Shown piece by piece: positions 42,243 through 55,500 of a stretch of DNA of 64,000 nt. Source of the stretch: Bolinopsis microptera. Its lineage: Eukaryota > Ctenophora > Tentaculata > Lobata > Bolinopsidae. Both the position numbers and the translations under genes were made by a program. The stretch lies in the NCBI RefSeq assembly GCF_026151205.1, contig NC_087077.1, forward strand, positions 5,976,483 to 6,040,482, given 5' to 3'. Numbering within the stretch: the stretch's first letter is position 1; each line of letters begins with the position of its first letter. The notes under the pieces were generated by a model. The model saw only the letters and a list, made by a program, of their open reading frames with translations. It did no database searches and was not told where the DNA came from.

Positions 42243-42347
42243 GGATGAGTCCAGCAATAGCTACTGAATGATGAACTAAGATAATGGAAACGATTCAAAT
42301 TTAGCTGTTCAGTTCAGCTCACCATTTATTTTCTTGATGGAGGATTG

Positions 42348-43991
42348 ATGGACCTGACGGACCGGGAGAAACAGTTTATGTTAGAGCGAGACCAACTGGC
42401 AGCAGAAAAGCAGAAGATTCTTGAAGACAAACACCGTTCGGAGGAAGAGTTTGGGAAGATCCGAGCAAAGTTCAAGGATCTGTATCTACAAAGGGAGGCC
42501 GAGATAGTCAAACTAAGTGACGAGAAGAACAGGATAGAATATGAGATATCAGACGTACGCACCGCTGCGATGGTCTCTCAATCGACGGCTCAGGAAGAGT
42601 TGGATGGACTAACAAGGAGGTACAACGAGGAAGTGAGAACGTATAAACAACAGTTGCTAGAAGCGAGGGACAGGTTGCAACAGAGTAGAGTAAGAAACGA
42701 CAACGATATAAGCGAGGTGGAGAACCTGGAGAGTAGCATGCTTAAAGCACAGAAAGACACGGAAATGTTGAAAGAGATAATAGTGCCTCTGGAGACGGAA
42801 CTGAAGGAGGTAAAGCTGCAATGTCAGCAACTTATGGCGGAGAACATGAAACTTCGTGAGCAGCAAACCAAGGACTGCAGACCCCAACCTACGGTCGACA
42901 TGTTGCTTGATCTGGACGGAGATATAGGAGGAACAGAAGTTGGAGTTGAGGTGAACTCCAGGGAACAGGTGGAAGAACTGGAGAGGGAGCTGGAGGAGGA
43001 GACACAGAAGAATGCGAGTCTAAAGGAGCTGGTGCGGTTGCAGGAGCAGCAACTTGGTGATTACAGGAAACGAGACGAGGAACTGACAAAGCAGAACTCC
43101 GAGCTCCAGGAGGAGTCCGGAATGAAAACAACAGAACTAGATGAGTTCAAACGGAGTGTACAGACAACTGAAACTAAGTGGACGGATCTTACTGAGAGGT
43201 TCACTGAGAAGGTGGATCACGTGACTGAGTCTTTTACAATCCTCCGGGATTCTTACAAAACTGCAGAGTCAGATCTCAGCATTTTCAAGAGCAAGAATAC
43301 CGTTGAAATGAACGATTTTGAAAACTACAAGAGAAAGCTGATCGACGACTTTGAGAAGCTGAAAAATAAGTTGAGCGATGAGAGGAAAACGCACGAAGAT
43401 GCACAAGCTCTACTTACTGATTCCTTAGAGTCATGCAGGCAAGAAATTCTTAGGTTGGAGGGTATTTCAAGCGAACTGCAAACCAGTCAGGAGCTCTGTC
43501 AAAAACTGCAGAATGATGTCGTCAACGTTACTGACAAGTTAAATGAGTCTCAGAGAAAAAGTAAGGATGTAATCTTGGGCTTACAAAAACAAATCCTTGC
43601 AGCTACTTCAGAAAAAGAAGAAAGTGTTGCGAGAATTGCTCGACTCGGCAAGGAACTCAGCGAGAGCCTCTCAGTGCGGGATGAACTAGCGGTTCAATCC
43701 TCCGAGCTGCAAGTTCAGTTGGAATCTCACCGTGAACTGCTGAAGAACATCAAGTGGGAACACGAGGACGATGTGGCTAATTGTCGGGGGTGCGAGGTGG
43801 CTTTCTCAATGACAAAGCGGAAGAGCCACTGCCGGAAATGTGGTAGGATTTTCTGCACTGAGTGCTGCAGCAGCACGATAGAGTTTGGAGTCAACAAGCG
43901 ACAGTATAAGGCGTGTGGGGAGTGTGTTAGTAGGCACAGGGCTGAGCAACCTACCGAGTATCATACTGTTACCGTACCTAAAAGTACTTAA
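42348..43991 (+). CDS. Rabaptin-5-like Rab effector with C-terminal FYVE finger
   Basis: 547 residues, one coding exon; ATG at 42348, with two short out-of-frame uORFs upstream in the same leader (42244 and 42337). Almost all coiled coil. Residues about 33-170 (KIRAKFKDLYLQREAEIVKL, EELDGLTRRYNEEVRTYKQQ, MLKAQKDTEMLKEIIVPLET) align with the N-terminal coiled coil of rabaptin-5. The C-terminal coiled coil before residue 470 fits its Rab5-binding end. Residues 470-530 are a FYVE domain: four CxxC-type pairs (CRGC, CRKC, CTEC, CGEC), W at the start and a KRKSHCRKC basic patch (a variant of R[RK]HHCR). It probably binds PI3P and Rab5/Rab4 on early endosomes to promote tethering. Vertebrate rabaptins lack the FYVE finger. 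A polyA signal may be at 44308. Confidence 0.9.
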   Translation: MDLTDREKQFMLERDQLAAEKQKILEDKHRSEEEFGKIRAKFKDLYLQREAEIVKLSDEKNRIEYEISDVRTAAMVSQSTAQEELDGLTRRYNEEVRTYKQQLLEARDRLQQSRVRNDNDISEVENLESSMLKAQKDTEMLKEIIVPLETELKEVKLQCQQLMAENMKLREQQTKDCRPQPTVDMLLDLDGDIGGTEVGVEVNSREQVEELERELEEETQKNASLKELVRLQEQQLGDYRKRDEELTKQNSELQEESGMKTTELDEFKRSVQTTETKWTDLTERFTEKVDHVTESFTILRDSYKTAESDLSIFKSKNTVEMNDFENYKRKLIDDFEKLKNKLSDERKTHEDAQALLTDSLESCRQEILRLEGISSELQTSQELCQKLQNDVVNVTDKLNESQRKSKDVILGLQKQILAATSEKEESVARIARLGKELSESLSVRDELAVQSSELQVQLESHRELLKNIKWEHEDDVANCRGCEVAFSMTKRKSHCRKCGRIFCTECCSSTIEFGVNKRQYKACGECVSRHRAEQPTEYHTVTVPKST

Positions 43992-45209
43992 TCTTTCGTG
44001 CGATGAAATTACCTTAAGAACGAAATAATATTTAGTCTACCATAAATTTGGTCAAATTTTTGACTGAAGTTGTTTTAAGTCACATTTAATTAATGCGACT
44101 ATTTGAACCTTTAACTAATTAAAAAGCGAACTAAAATTTTGGTAGAGTATAAATCATTACAGATTAAGAGTTAAGACGTAATATCGTTGATTTTGACTTT
44201 GAAACTGTTGTCGACCACATCTACTCATTCGTACTCAAAGTTACAAGTCGAAATGTTAAAATTGTGCTTAATTAGCTTACTTTTAAGTTAAATTACACGA
44301 AAAATCAAATAAATCGAAGAAAAATCACGAACAAATGGACTTAAAGTTTGCAACATTTCTAACTAAAATATGGGTAACCAATTTTTTTTGTATCAAATAA
44401 TGGAGTAGTTCGCTGTTTACTAGTCTCATGATTGAAATCCTGATAGTTGGATAATATCCGGTTGGAAGAGACAAGGACAAATGAAACAGGAAGTTAGGAA
44501 TGTAGGCAAATTTTCGGCGTCAACGCCATCTTCAGGCTTAAATTGGTAGTACAAATGTTAGTATACAGTTATTATCCAACTATCAGAATTTGTTTTGTAA
44601 CAAATTTTATTTTAGCCCAAATCTTTGGGACTTACTAAAGTATCAATTTGTTAATTTCCGAGTTGGAATTTGTTAATTTGTTAATAACATAAAATATGGT
44701 AACCTACGTATAAAATACTTCACTATAAATCACATATTATAATATTAACGAGGTCTGATAGTCATCTTCTTACAGCGTTCGATGTCTGTGTGAAGGTAAA
44801 ATGGTGACATCTTCTGGAAAATGCAGGAAAATTTTGTCTCCTTCACTCGCTAATGTTAATTTTAATCCGATTAAACAGCAGACACTAAAGTTTTTCGCCA
44901 GTATTATTTTGTGATTTTATTAGACTGACACGTCTTCAATGGTAGTAGTAGTACAGCTATAGTCCCTATAGTAATACTATATTATAGCATACTATAATAA
45001 GTTATATACTTTATGTTAACACGTATTCTTCTCTCTTCTTCTCTCCCGGGTTTGAGTACAATATTTGATTCATTCTTTATTTGCTGTATTACTTTTGTTT
45101 GATATAAATTTCAGAGTTGTTTCGTCATGCGTCTTAGCTGTGTCACCCAATGTTCAGATTAATTCGTACGATTTTTAGATTTACATTTACTTGTAATTTC
45201 TGCAATAAG
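43992..45209. other. 3' UTR and intergenic region
   Basis: AT-rich; contains the rabaptin-like 3' UTR and no further gene that I can recognise. Confidence 0.4.
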
Positions 45210-45966
45210 GGGTCGTTCACATATTACGTAATCAATATTTTAGAAACTTTTACCCTCCTCCCCACCTCCGTAATCAACCGTAATCAAAACCCAACCCCCC
45301 CCCCCCCCCCCCCCCCCCTTGACTTTTTTGTTCATGTTACCCTGATCATGCTATCATGATGAGCCGAAATCAATGTTATGATATCCGGCCAAGCACCTTC
45401 TAAACTACTTACTATCTTACTATATATAAAGCGAGACGATATATATATATTTATCTATGCCATTTTACTGACACCACGGCATCAACTTTCACGCGAATTT
45501 CTGCAAAAAAAGTCAAAGATATACAACTGAAACTTTTTTGACTGGGTCAAATGCTTTAATGGCCTCCAAATCAGCATGAAAAAATAAAAAATTGGCCAAG
45601 AAATAGGAGTTTTAGAGCCCAAAATTTGGTACCCCAAGTGGTGTCAAAAACGCGAATTAAATAGGTAATAATTGTTTTAGTCTCTTGAGTCTTGACACCA
45701 TTTTAGGGTTAGACGGGTTCCTGCTAGTTATAATAGTGTATAGCCGGACATTCGATCAATTTCTAAATTTTATCACTATCAGAGTGAAATTGAGTGGAAT
45801 TTGAATTAAAATATTGTCATTTAATTGTTATTATTCTAGAGGGTAAAAAAGAAAATTTTGATTACGTAATCAATGACCAAACCCCCCTCCCTGTAATCAA
45901 CCGTAAGCATTTGGAAACCCCCCCCCCCCCCCCTCGGCTGATTATGTTATATGTGTACACGACCCC
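45210..45966. mobile_element. Poly-C TIR element, copy without the 8-kb insertion
   Basis: Left end AGGGGTCGTTCACATATTAC and right end, inverse, GATTATGTTATATGTGTACA then CGACCCCT. Contains long C tracts (45297-45317, 45918-45931) and a copy of the CCATTTTACTGACACCACGG repeat (45440-45760). Its ACCCTGATCATGCTATCATG region is the unoccupied equivalent of the hAT-like target. Confidence 0.7.
45420..45760. repeat. Dispersed repeat (partner 49735-50195)
   Basis: Starts TATATATAAAGCGAGACGAT, carries CCATTTTACTGACACCACGG and GATATACAACTGAAACTTTT, and ends with GGGTTCCTGCTAGTTATA. The partner has about 135 extra bp after the AT run. Confidence 0.8.
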
Positions 45967-46520
45967 TAAGTGGAGATTAAACAGATATACAGTCAATGTT
46001 TATCAAAGGTAAAGATGTACGAGCCAGCTACATACCGCTCTCACGTCTTTACCATTGCATGTTCCTGGCAATTAGTTCTTGTGAATTTTGATCAACATTA
46101 CTCGACATTTTGGCGAACTTCCCTTGTTAAAAATTATCAGCTTTATCGGTTTAATGATTTATCTAGATAAACCCTAAATCGTTATCTGTTTTAAATTTGG
46201 ATAAAAGATTTCATACCGATAATGGATATCCAGGTTTTGAGTTATTTTCAGATAACTATACTCAAAATTGAATGATTGATATTTCAATCAAAAGAATGTT
46301 TTTTTAAGTAACATTGACAAATTTTTGTTTTTCTAAATTTGCGCTACAATACTATTTGTACATCACCTATGTCCTATATGAACATTATACTTGTTCGCAT
46401 ATTGATTTAGTTTGTAAGAATGTTCTTTTGTATTAATTTCCCTGATTCGTAGCTTGTGAGAGAGATAAAGACAATATTGTTTGCAAATAGATCAGATCAC
46501 AGTATAGCTACTAGTGTGTA

Positions 46521-46583
46521 ATGTCAGGTAGAAACAGCAACATGGCAAGTCACACTGATGTGGGTTCACAGATGTCCTCGCCG
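46521..46583 (+). CDS. TMEM104: TMEM104-like exon 1
   Basis: ATG at 46521, 21 codons (MSGRNSNMASHTDVGSQMSS then P), donor CCG|GTAAGC, phase 0. Short hydrophilic N-terminus, as in human TMEM104. An intronic 9-mer array starts at once after the donor. Confidence 0.75.
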
Positions 46584-49500
46584 GTAAGCTACTAGTGAAC
46601 CTAGTGAACCTAATGAAGCTAGTGAACCTAGTGATACTAGTGAACCTAATGAACCTAGTGATCCTAGTGAACCTAATGATCCTAGTGAAGCTAGTGATCC
46701 TAGTGAACCTAGTGATCCTAGTGAACCTAGTGATCCTAGTGAACCTAGTGATCCTAGTGAACCTTGTGATCCTAGTGAAGCTAGTGAACCTAGTTATCCT
46801 AGTGAACCTAGCGATCCTAGTGATCCTAGTGATCCTAGTGATCCTAGTAAACCTAGTGGGGGGGGTCAAAAGTCAGTGCACATACGTTGGCCTTTGTAAG
46901 CTCAGTCACTGAGTGCCGGATTGAGGTATAGTAATTCTTTCTGGTATGACTTACTATCACCACTCATTCGAGGAATATGTCAAATCAACAAAATTTGTTG
47001 TTATTTAATATTCATGTTTTAATTGTTTTCAAATAAAGGTTCATTATCGCATTTATTTGATAGTTCTGATAATTTTTTAATTGGATTGTGTTTGGAATTC
47101 GAATTAAATTTACCCTAAAAAATGAAAGTTTGTCAGATGACTGAGATATGAAGCATAATTAGAATTTTAATTAGAATTAGAATCAAATTTACACAGCCAG
47201 CAATATAATAAAAATACCATACGGTAACAAGGTTATTCATTACGTGTGATCAGGTGATTGGGTTGGCACTATGGGAATCCTGCAGAGAGCCCAATTACGG
47301 TGTCGTAGCACGCAATCACATGATTTCCCAATCAATTTTGCTAACGAGATAAACAAATTGCTTGATAACTTCGTCATTTTGAATCCATTTGGCGCCATAT
47401 CTTCAGATCAAACCTAGATTTAATTACCTATTGGCTATTGCAATATTTTACAATGAATTTTCTAGCATGTTCACAAACACGAGTATATGCAATTCAATGT
47501 TTGATTGGGCGTGGCCTCTAAAAACCGAATTTTCAAATTTTGGCGACAGAATCCTCGAATGAGTACTGATTAGGCCCTGTATTATAATAGTGCACCTACT
47601 GAACATTAATCTCTTGTTTTTCAGATGGCGTTTATCTTTGTGTTCAACCTGCTTCTTGGAGCAGGTGCTCTAGCGCTTCCTGCAGCATTTGCTGACGCGG
47701 GCTGGCTTGTAAGCACTGTTCTTCTCGTTATTCTGTGCTTTGCGAGGTTTGTCTACTGTGAACTTATGAAGGGATGGCTATCTCTTTAATCTTCTCAGTT
47801 TCGTTTCAGCCTCGTTCATGTGTGAATGGATGGCTATCTCTTTAATCTTTTCAGTTTCGTGTCAGCCTCGTTCATGTGTGAAGGGATGGCTATCGCTAAC
47901 GTGCTCCAGAACGTGGCCTGTCCTAAGAAAAACGACAATGTGACAGAAACAGAACAGTTATTGGCTGGAAGCGCTAATGTGAGTATACTTTCTCTTATTC
48001 GTACATAATATATACAGGGGGGGGGGGGGGGCAAAAGTTAGTGCACATAAATTGGGTCTTATACCACCGCCGTGTTTTATATTTGAGACTTGATGCTTTG
48101 CAGATGACATGCTGTTATGCTGTACCTACTCATTCGAGGATTTTGTCGCCAAAATTTGATAATTCGGTTTTTAGGGGCCACACACAATCAACATTGAATT
48201 GCTTATACTCGTGTTTGCGAACATGCTAGAAAATTCATTGTAACATATTGCAATAGGTAATAAAATCCGGGATTTGATTACCTATAATTGATCTGAAAAG
48301 ATGGCGCCAAATGGATTAAAAATGACGAAGTTATCAAGCAATTTGTTAATCTCCGTTAATCTCGTTAATCTCATTAGCAAAATTGATTGGGTAATCATTT
48401 GATAGGTTGCTCCGACACCGTACATGGGCTCTCGGCACGATTCTCATAGTAGTATAGTGCCAGTGCCCAGTTCCCAATCACCTGATCACACGTAATGAAT
48501 AACCTCGTTATGCTTCATATCTCGGTCATCTGAGAAGCTAGAACTCTAGAATTTTTTTCAGGGAAAAAGTTATTTGAATGGCCAAACACAATTCTATACA
48601 ATTTGGCTCGATCCGATTGTTAAAACTATCAAATAAATGCGAAAATGAACCTTCATTCAAAAAAATGAACATGAATATTCTTTGAGTTGACATATTCCTC
48701 GAATGAGTGGTGATAGAAAGTCATACCAGAAAGAGTTATTTCAATCGGGCACTCAGTGACTGAGCTATAAATGCCAACGTATGTACACTGACTTTTGCCC
48801 CCCCCCCCCCCCCCCCCCTTCTATTATAGTAGCTTCAATGTCAAGATACTTAGATAATTTCAACTAATTTTTAAAAGGTTTAAATTGTTGTGAAATAAAA
48901 AAATATGCCACTTACCTTATCGGACCTTATTTGGACGGACATTAATTGAACAAATATTGATATGTTTATAATGAGGAATTTAAATCAATACAGTAAAACC
49001 CTACGCCACGATTTAACACAAACCACGATTTACCGCGGCCATATCATTCCCCCAAATAAGTATTTACACTCACAGACATAATTTCGGCACTTTTCGACGC
49101 TTTTTAAACGCATTTTTACACCTTTTTGGCGCTTTTGACATCTCTTTGACTTGGACTACTATACTATATATAGTAACTGTAGTAAATGTAGTAACTGTAG
49201 TAACTGTAGTAACTGTAGTAACTGTAGTAACTGTAGTAACTATAGTAATTATAGTAGCTGTAGTAACTATAGTAACTATAGTAACTATAGTAACTATAGT
49301 AACTATAGTAACTGTAGTAACTGTAGAAACTATGGTAACTGTAGTAACTATAATAGTAACTGTAGTAACTATGGTAACTATATAGTAAATATAACCTATG
49401 CTCTGGATCAGGGTCTACAATTGCTTAAGTACGAGTTTTCGGACTACGAGTCTGATTCGGTAAGATCCTGCTGAGCTCAATCCTGCTCCATCGCTGTGTT

Positions 49501-52500
49501 TTAGAGTTACACTGTTATATTTACATAGGGATTGGAAAGTTGATTCCTATGTAAAGGTAAAATCTTTATAGCATTATAGCAGCAATATATTGTACAAATA
49601 ACTATATAATATATCTATACTAAATAACAAATGAAACAAAGTTGCCTCTGAACTTTGTTTCATTTGTTATTTACTTTGCTCCTTGACATCAAGTTGAGTA
49701 CTGCAGAAGTGCCGATAAATAAAATACGCCCATATCTTACTATATATAAAGCGAGACGATATATATATATATTTCATGGCTGGACTTCTACACAATAAAA
49801 GAAAGCGGTTGTGATTAGATCTTCGAAAGTCTTTGCATCGTTTATTTACATCAATTCTCAAATTATTTGTTATATAGTAGTGTTGAAAGTATTAAAACTC
49901 ATATATATATCTGTGCCATTTTACTGACACCACGGCATCGACTTTAATGCAACTTTCTGCAAAAACCGTAAAAGATATACAACTGAAACTTTTTTGGCTG
50001 CTTCAAATGCTTTAATATCCTCCAAATCAGCATGAAAAAATAAAAAATTGGCCAAGGAATAATGATTTTAGAGCCGAAAATTTGGACCCCCAAGTGGTGT
50101 CAAAAACGCCAATTAAATAGGTAATAATTATTTCAGTATCTTGAGTCTTGACACCGTTTAGGGTTATATTTCACGGGTTCCTGCTAGTTATATATAATCT
50201 ACGTATATAGTACTATAGTATTTTAAAGTTGACGAAATCTCCCCGGCAATGACATAAAAACAGAAAATTTACCAAAAGAGCAAAAGGTGAACCTGCGTTG
50301 AAAACAATTTTAGCTGAGTTAGCTGAGTTGTAAAACATCATTATATATAATGCTGCTATTATAGTATTTTTAGAATTTTGATTTATATTTCTTTCAAACA
50401 AAGTGAGGGAAAATAGAAAATATGTTTTGGATGATATAAAGCTAAGTTTTGCTGGGGGGGGGGGGGGGGGGGGGTGGTCAGATCAACAGACCAGTCCAAC
50501 CTAAGTTACGTGTTACAGGCTGTTTAAAACTGTATTACGACATCAATTGAATTGAATCTTTCCGAAAATAATCATCTTCAAAAAAGGTATCGCCCGATTG
50601 ACACAAAAAGTACTACTACCACTATACCAGATTGCTTAAAGCAGGACTTTATAAACGGGTAAAATCTACGGTTACAAAATGTAACCGTAGCTTAATTAAG
50701 ATAAGTCGTTTATATTTAAAATAAATTCTAATATGAGTATTATTGCCAGGATACAGAATACTACAGTAACCTGAGTTTACAAATTTCTCAGTCCCAAGCT
50801 TCCCTAGGTTTGTTCACTGTCACAATTTTCAGATTTTATCTTCGTATTAACTTGACATTCTTTTATCTTAAAAAGGGAAAATAGCAGTACTCTAGTAGCA
50901 GAGTGTAACTAACTAGAGTACGGGGCAACTTATTACCTCATTCCTCAATAACTTGATACCATTGCATTGCCAATAAAAGTGAATACACTTAATGCTGAGA
51001 TACATTTGGCGCTATTTTTAGAACTTTGCTTAAAAGTACTGATTAGATTATACCGACAGGATATTTATCTTAATTATAATTTTAGTGTTTATTAATGAGA
51101 AATTAGGGTTTTATCAAACGTAACTTGGTGATACTAATTACTGCATTACACAGGGGGCTCCAGGTACAGCTTCAGGATCAGTAAAAGAATAGAAATGGTA
51201 AGAAGTTTTTGAAAAGGATAATTTAATATTATAAGTGTTAAAAATATCTAGTAATCACGTAAGTACTAAAAAGAAAACTGTCCCTTTTAGCGAATTGTAG
51301 ATCGCCAATGTTTCGATCTAACTGACTTAATAACTACACCCTCCCTGCTACTGGAGCAAAAGCTCTGATTTAAATTTTATGTTCTGAGTTTTCGATTAAA
51401 ATATTTTTAGAATGAACATGATTGTACTCACATTGAAACGTTGACACTTATCTAGTGAGAGGTACAGTGTGTAGTCACCACTCTCACTAGATAAGCAGTT
51501 TCCTTTTTCCTATCTACGTAATTTCAAATTTTGAAAAAAATGCGACTAATAAATAATGTTCCTGTCACTGATTATATAAAGTGAAGTTCCCTAAACCTGC
51601 CTCAAATGTACTGATTATATAAAACACCTGTTTTTTTTGTATCATCACTGATTATTTACTGTTTTGTGAATCTTTGCAGATTGTTGAAGCTTCAACGCTG
51701 AAAAGTCACGGAACACGGTTACCTCTCATTTATTCGTTAATGCATATTTTTACCCGTAGATTTTTTCAGGCGGAGATGGCGGAGATATTTTTCAACAAAG
51801 GTAGGTGTTTTATAGATGATAATATATAATGTATATTTATGATATAGTTTTAATTACATTTCTCATCGGAAGATAAAATAATGACAATAAAATCTAATAA
51901 CATTTGTAAATCGTAAATATCATTTACCTCTCCTCACTGGCATGTGAATTGTGAATTTTGTTAGCATGTTTGTGCGTAAACTGTCGTTATCGTGCATAAC
52001 AAGTTTCGCGCCTCTAATCTCCTCGTCCTTCAAATTGTGAAACGGTTTGCATTTGGCTGTAACAATCACTTTATCACCCCTTTATCATCGAAATGGAAAA
52101 CGCGTAAATATTTTTGAAGGGTTTGTACACGCACGTACGAATAAACTACGCGCACGGTAGATTATCCAAACTTCATCATAAAGTATCGATCGAGTGTTTT
52201 ATGTCTCCCCATATCTATTATCTACCCATGTCTCCCAAAGCATGTAGATAGGAATCACTTATCAGGATTATAATTTAATAATAGGCCCAGTCCACTATCG
52301 TGAACCGTCATAATTGTGTACAATTAGATAAAAATATCATCCAAGTTGGTTTGAAATCAGAGTCAATGTAATGACCACGGTTGACGGTTAACCTTACGAC
52401 CTTACTTCAGAATAAATCGCGAAGTTTTCACCAAAATGATAGTAATATTGATTTCTCTTGGAGAATTTCTCTTTAGACTCTTAACTTGCGAACAAATTGA

Positions 52501-55500
52501 AGCAGCAAACTTTAGGCTAGAAACTTTATTGAATTGAAATAATCATTCCACGTAACAACGTCTTCTTCAGTTCTCAAATTATTTGTTATATAGTAGTGTT
52601 GAAAGTATTAAAACTGGTATAATATTGTTAAGGTAAAAGGTCAAACGTATTTGTGAAGCATCAAACAAGTACTATTTGACACTACTTGAAAATCTAATTT
52701 CAGTTGGTGTGGTGTTGTTTTATGTGGCAGTTATAATATACCTCTACGGGGATCTCGCTATTTACACAGTCGCAGTGCCTAAATCCCTTGCTAATGTCAG
52801 CTGGTGAGTACAGTTGCAGTGCCTAAATCCCTTGCTAATGTCAGCTGGTGAGTACAGTTGCAGTGCCTAAATATATTGCTAATGTCAGCTGGTGAGTACA
52901 GTTGCAGTGCCTAAATATCTTACTAATGTCAGCTGGTGAGTACAGTTGCAGTGCCTAAATCCCTTGCTAATGTCAGCTGGTGAGTACAGTTGCAGTGCCT
53001 AAATCCCTTGCTAATGTCAGCTGGTGAGTACAGTTGCAGTGCCTAAATCCCTTGCTAATGTCAGCTGGTGAGTACAGTTGCAGTGCCTAAATATCTTACT
53101 AATGTCAGCTGGTGAGTACCGTTGCAGTGCTTAAATATCTTGCTAATGTCAGCTGGTGAGTACAGTTGCAGTGCCTAAATCCCTTGCTAATGTCAGCTGG
53201 TGAGTACAGTTGCAGTGCTTAAATATCTTCCTAATGTCAGCTGGTGAGTACAGTTGCAGTGCCTAAATCCCTTGCTAATGTCAGCTGGTGAGTACAGTTG
53301 CAGTGCCTAAATATATTGCTAATGTCAGCTGGTGAGTACAGTTGCAGTGCCTAAATCCCTTGCTAATGTCAGCTGGTGAGTACAGTTGCAGTGCCTAAAT
53401 ATCTTGCTAATGTCAGCTGGTGAGTACAGTTGCAGTGCCTAAATATCTTGCTTATGTCAGCTGGTGAGTACAGTTGCAGTGCCTAAATCCCTTGCTAATG
53501 TCAGCTGGTGAGTACAGTTGCAGTGCTTAAATCCCTTGCTAATGTCAGCTGGTGAGTACAGTTGCAGTGCTTAAATATCTTCCTAATGTCAGCTGGTGAG
53601 TACAGTTGCAGTGCCTAAATCCCTTGCTAATGTCAGCTGGTGAGTACAGTTGCAGTGCCTAAATATCTTGCTAATGTCAGCTGGTGAGTACAGTTGCAGT
53701 GCCTAAATCCCTTGCTAATGTCAGCTGGTGAGTACAGTTGCAGTGCCTAAATCCCTTGCTAATGTCAGCTGGTGAGTACAGTTGCAGTGCCTAAATATAT
53801 TGCTAATGTCAGCTGGTGAGTACAGTTGCAGTGCTTAAATATCTTCCTAATGTCAGCTGGTGAGTACAGTTGCAGTGCCTAAATATCTTGCTAATGTCAG
53901 CTGGTGAGTACAGTTGCAGTGCCTAAATATCTTGCTAATGTCAGCTGGTGAGTACAGTTGCAGTGCTTAAATATCTTCCTAATGTCAGCTGGTGAGTACA
54001 GTTGCAGTGCCTAAATCCCTTGCTAATGTCAGCTGGTGAGTACAGTTGCAGTGCCTAAATCCCTTGCTAATGTCAGCTGGTGAGTACAGTTGCAGTGCCT
54101 AAATATCTTGCTAATGTCAGCTGGTGAGTACAGTTGCAGTGCTTAAATATCTTCCTAATGTCAGCTGGTGAGTACAGTTGCAGTGCCTAAATCCCTTGCT
54201 ATGTCAGCTGGTGAGTACAGTTGCAGTGCCTAAATCCCTTGCTAATGTCAGCTGGTGAGTACAGTTGCAGTGCCTAAATCCCTTGCTAATGTCAGCTGGT
54301 GAGTACAGTTGCAGTGCCTAAATATCTTACTAATGTCAGCTGGTGAGTACAGTTGCAGTGCCTAAATCCCTTGCTAATGTCAGCTGGTGAGTACAGTTGC
54401 AGTGCTTAAATATCTTCCTAATGTCAGCTGGTGAGTACAGTTGCAGTGCCTAAATCCCTTGCTAATGTCAGCTGGTGAGTACAGTTGCAGTGCCTAAATC
54501 CCTTGCTAATGTCAGCTGGTGAGTACAGTTGCAGTGCCTAAATCCCTTGCTAATGTCAGCTGGTGAGTACAGTTGCAGTGCCTAAATATCTTACTAATGT
54601 CAGCTGGTGAGTACAGTTGCAGTGCCTAAATCCCTTGCTAATGTCAGCTGGTGAGTACAGTTGCAGTGCCTAAATCCCTTGCTAATGTCAGCTGGTGAGT
54701 ACAGTTGCAGTGCCTAAATCCCTTGCTAATGTCAGCTGGTGAGTACAGTTGCAGTGCCTAAATCCCTTGCTAATGTCAGCTGGTGAGTACAGTTGCAGTG
54801 CCTAAATCCCTTGCTAATGTCAGCTGGTGAGTACAGTTGCAGTGCCTAAATCCCTTGCTAATGTCAGCTGGTGAGTACAGTTGCAGTGCCTAAATCCCTT
54901 GCTAATGTCAGCTGGTGAGTACAGTTGCAGTGCCTAAATCCCTTGCTAATGTCAGCTGGTGAGTACCGTTGCAGTGCCTAAATCCCTTGCTAATGTCAGC
55001 TGGTGAGTACAGTTGCAGTGCCTAAATCCCTTGCTAATGTCAGCTGGTGAGTACAGTTGCAGTGCCTAAATCCCTTGCTAATGTCAGCTGGTGAGTACAG
55101 TTGCAGTGCCTAAATATATTGCTAATGTCAGCTGGTGAGTACAGTTGCAGTGCCTAAATATCTTACTAATGTCAGCTGGTGAGTACAGTTGCAGTGCCTA
55201 AATATCTTCCTAATGTCAGCTGGTGAGTACAGTTGCAGTGCCTAAATCCCTTGCTAATGTCAGCTGGTGAGTACAGTTGCAGTGCCTAAATCCCTTGCTA
55301 ATGTCAGCTGGTGAGTACAGTTGCAGTGCCTAAATCCCTTGCTAATGTCAGCTGGTGAGTACAGTTGCAGTGCCTAAATCCCTTGCTAATGTCAGCTGGT
55401 GAGTACAGTTGCAGTGCCTAAATATCTTGCTAATGTCAGCTGGTGAGTACAGTTGCAGTGCCTAAATATCTTCCTAATGTCAGCTGGTGATTACAGTTGC

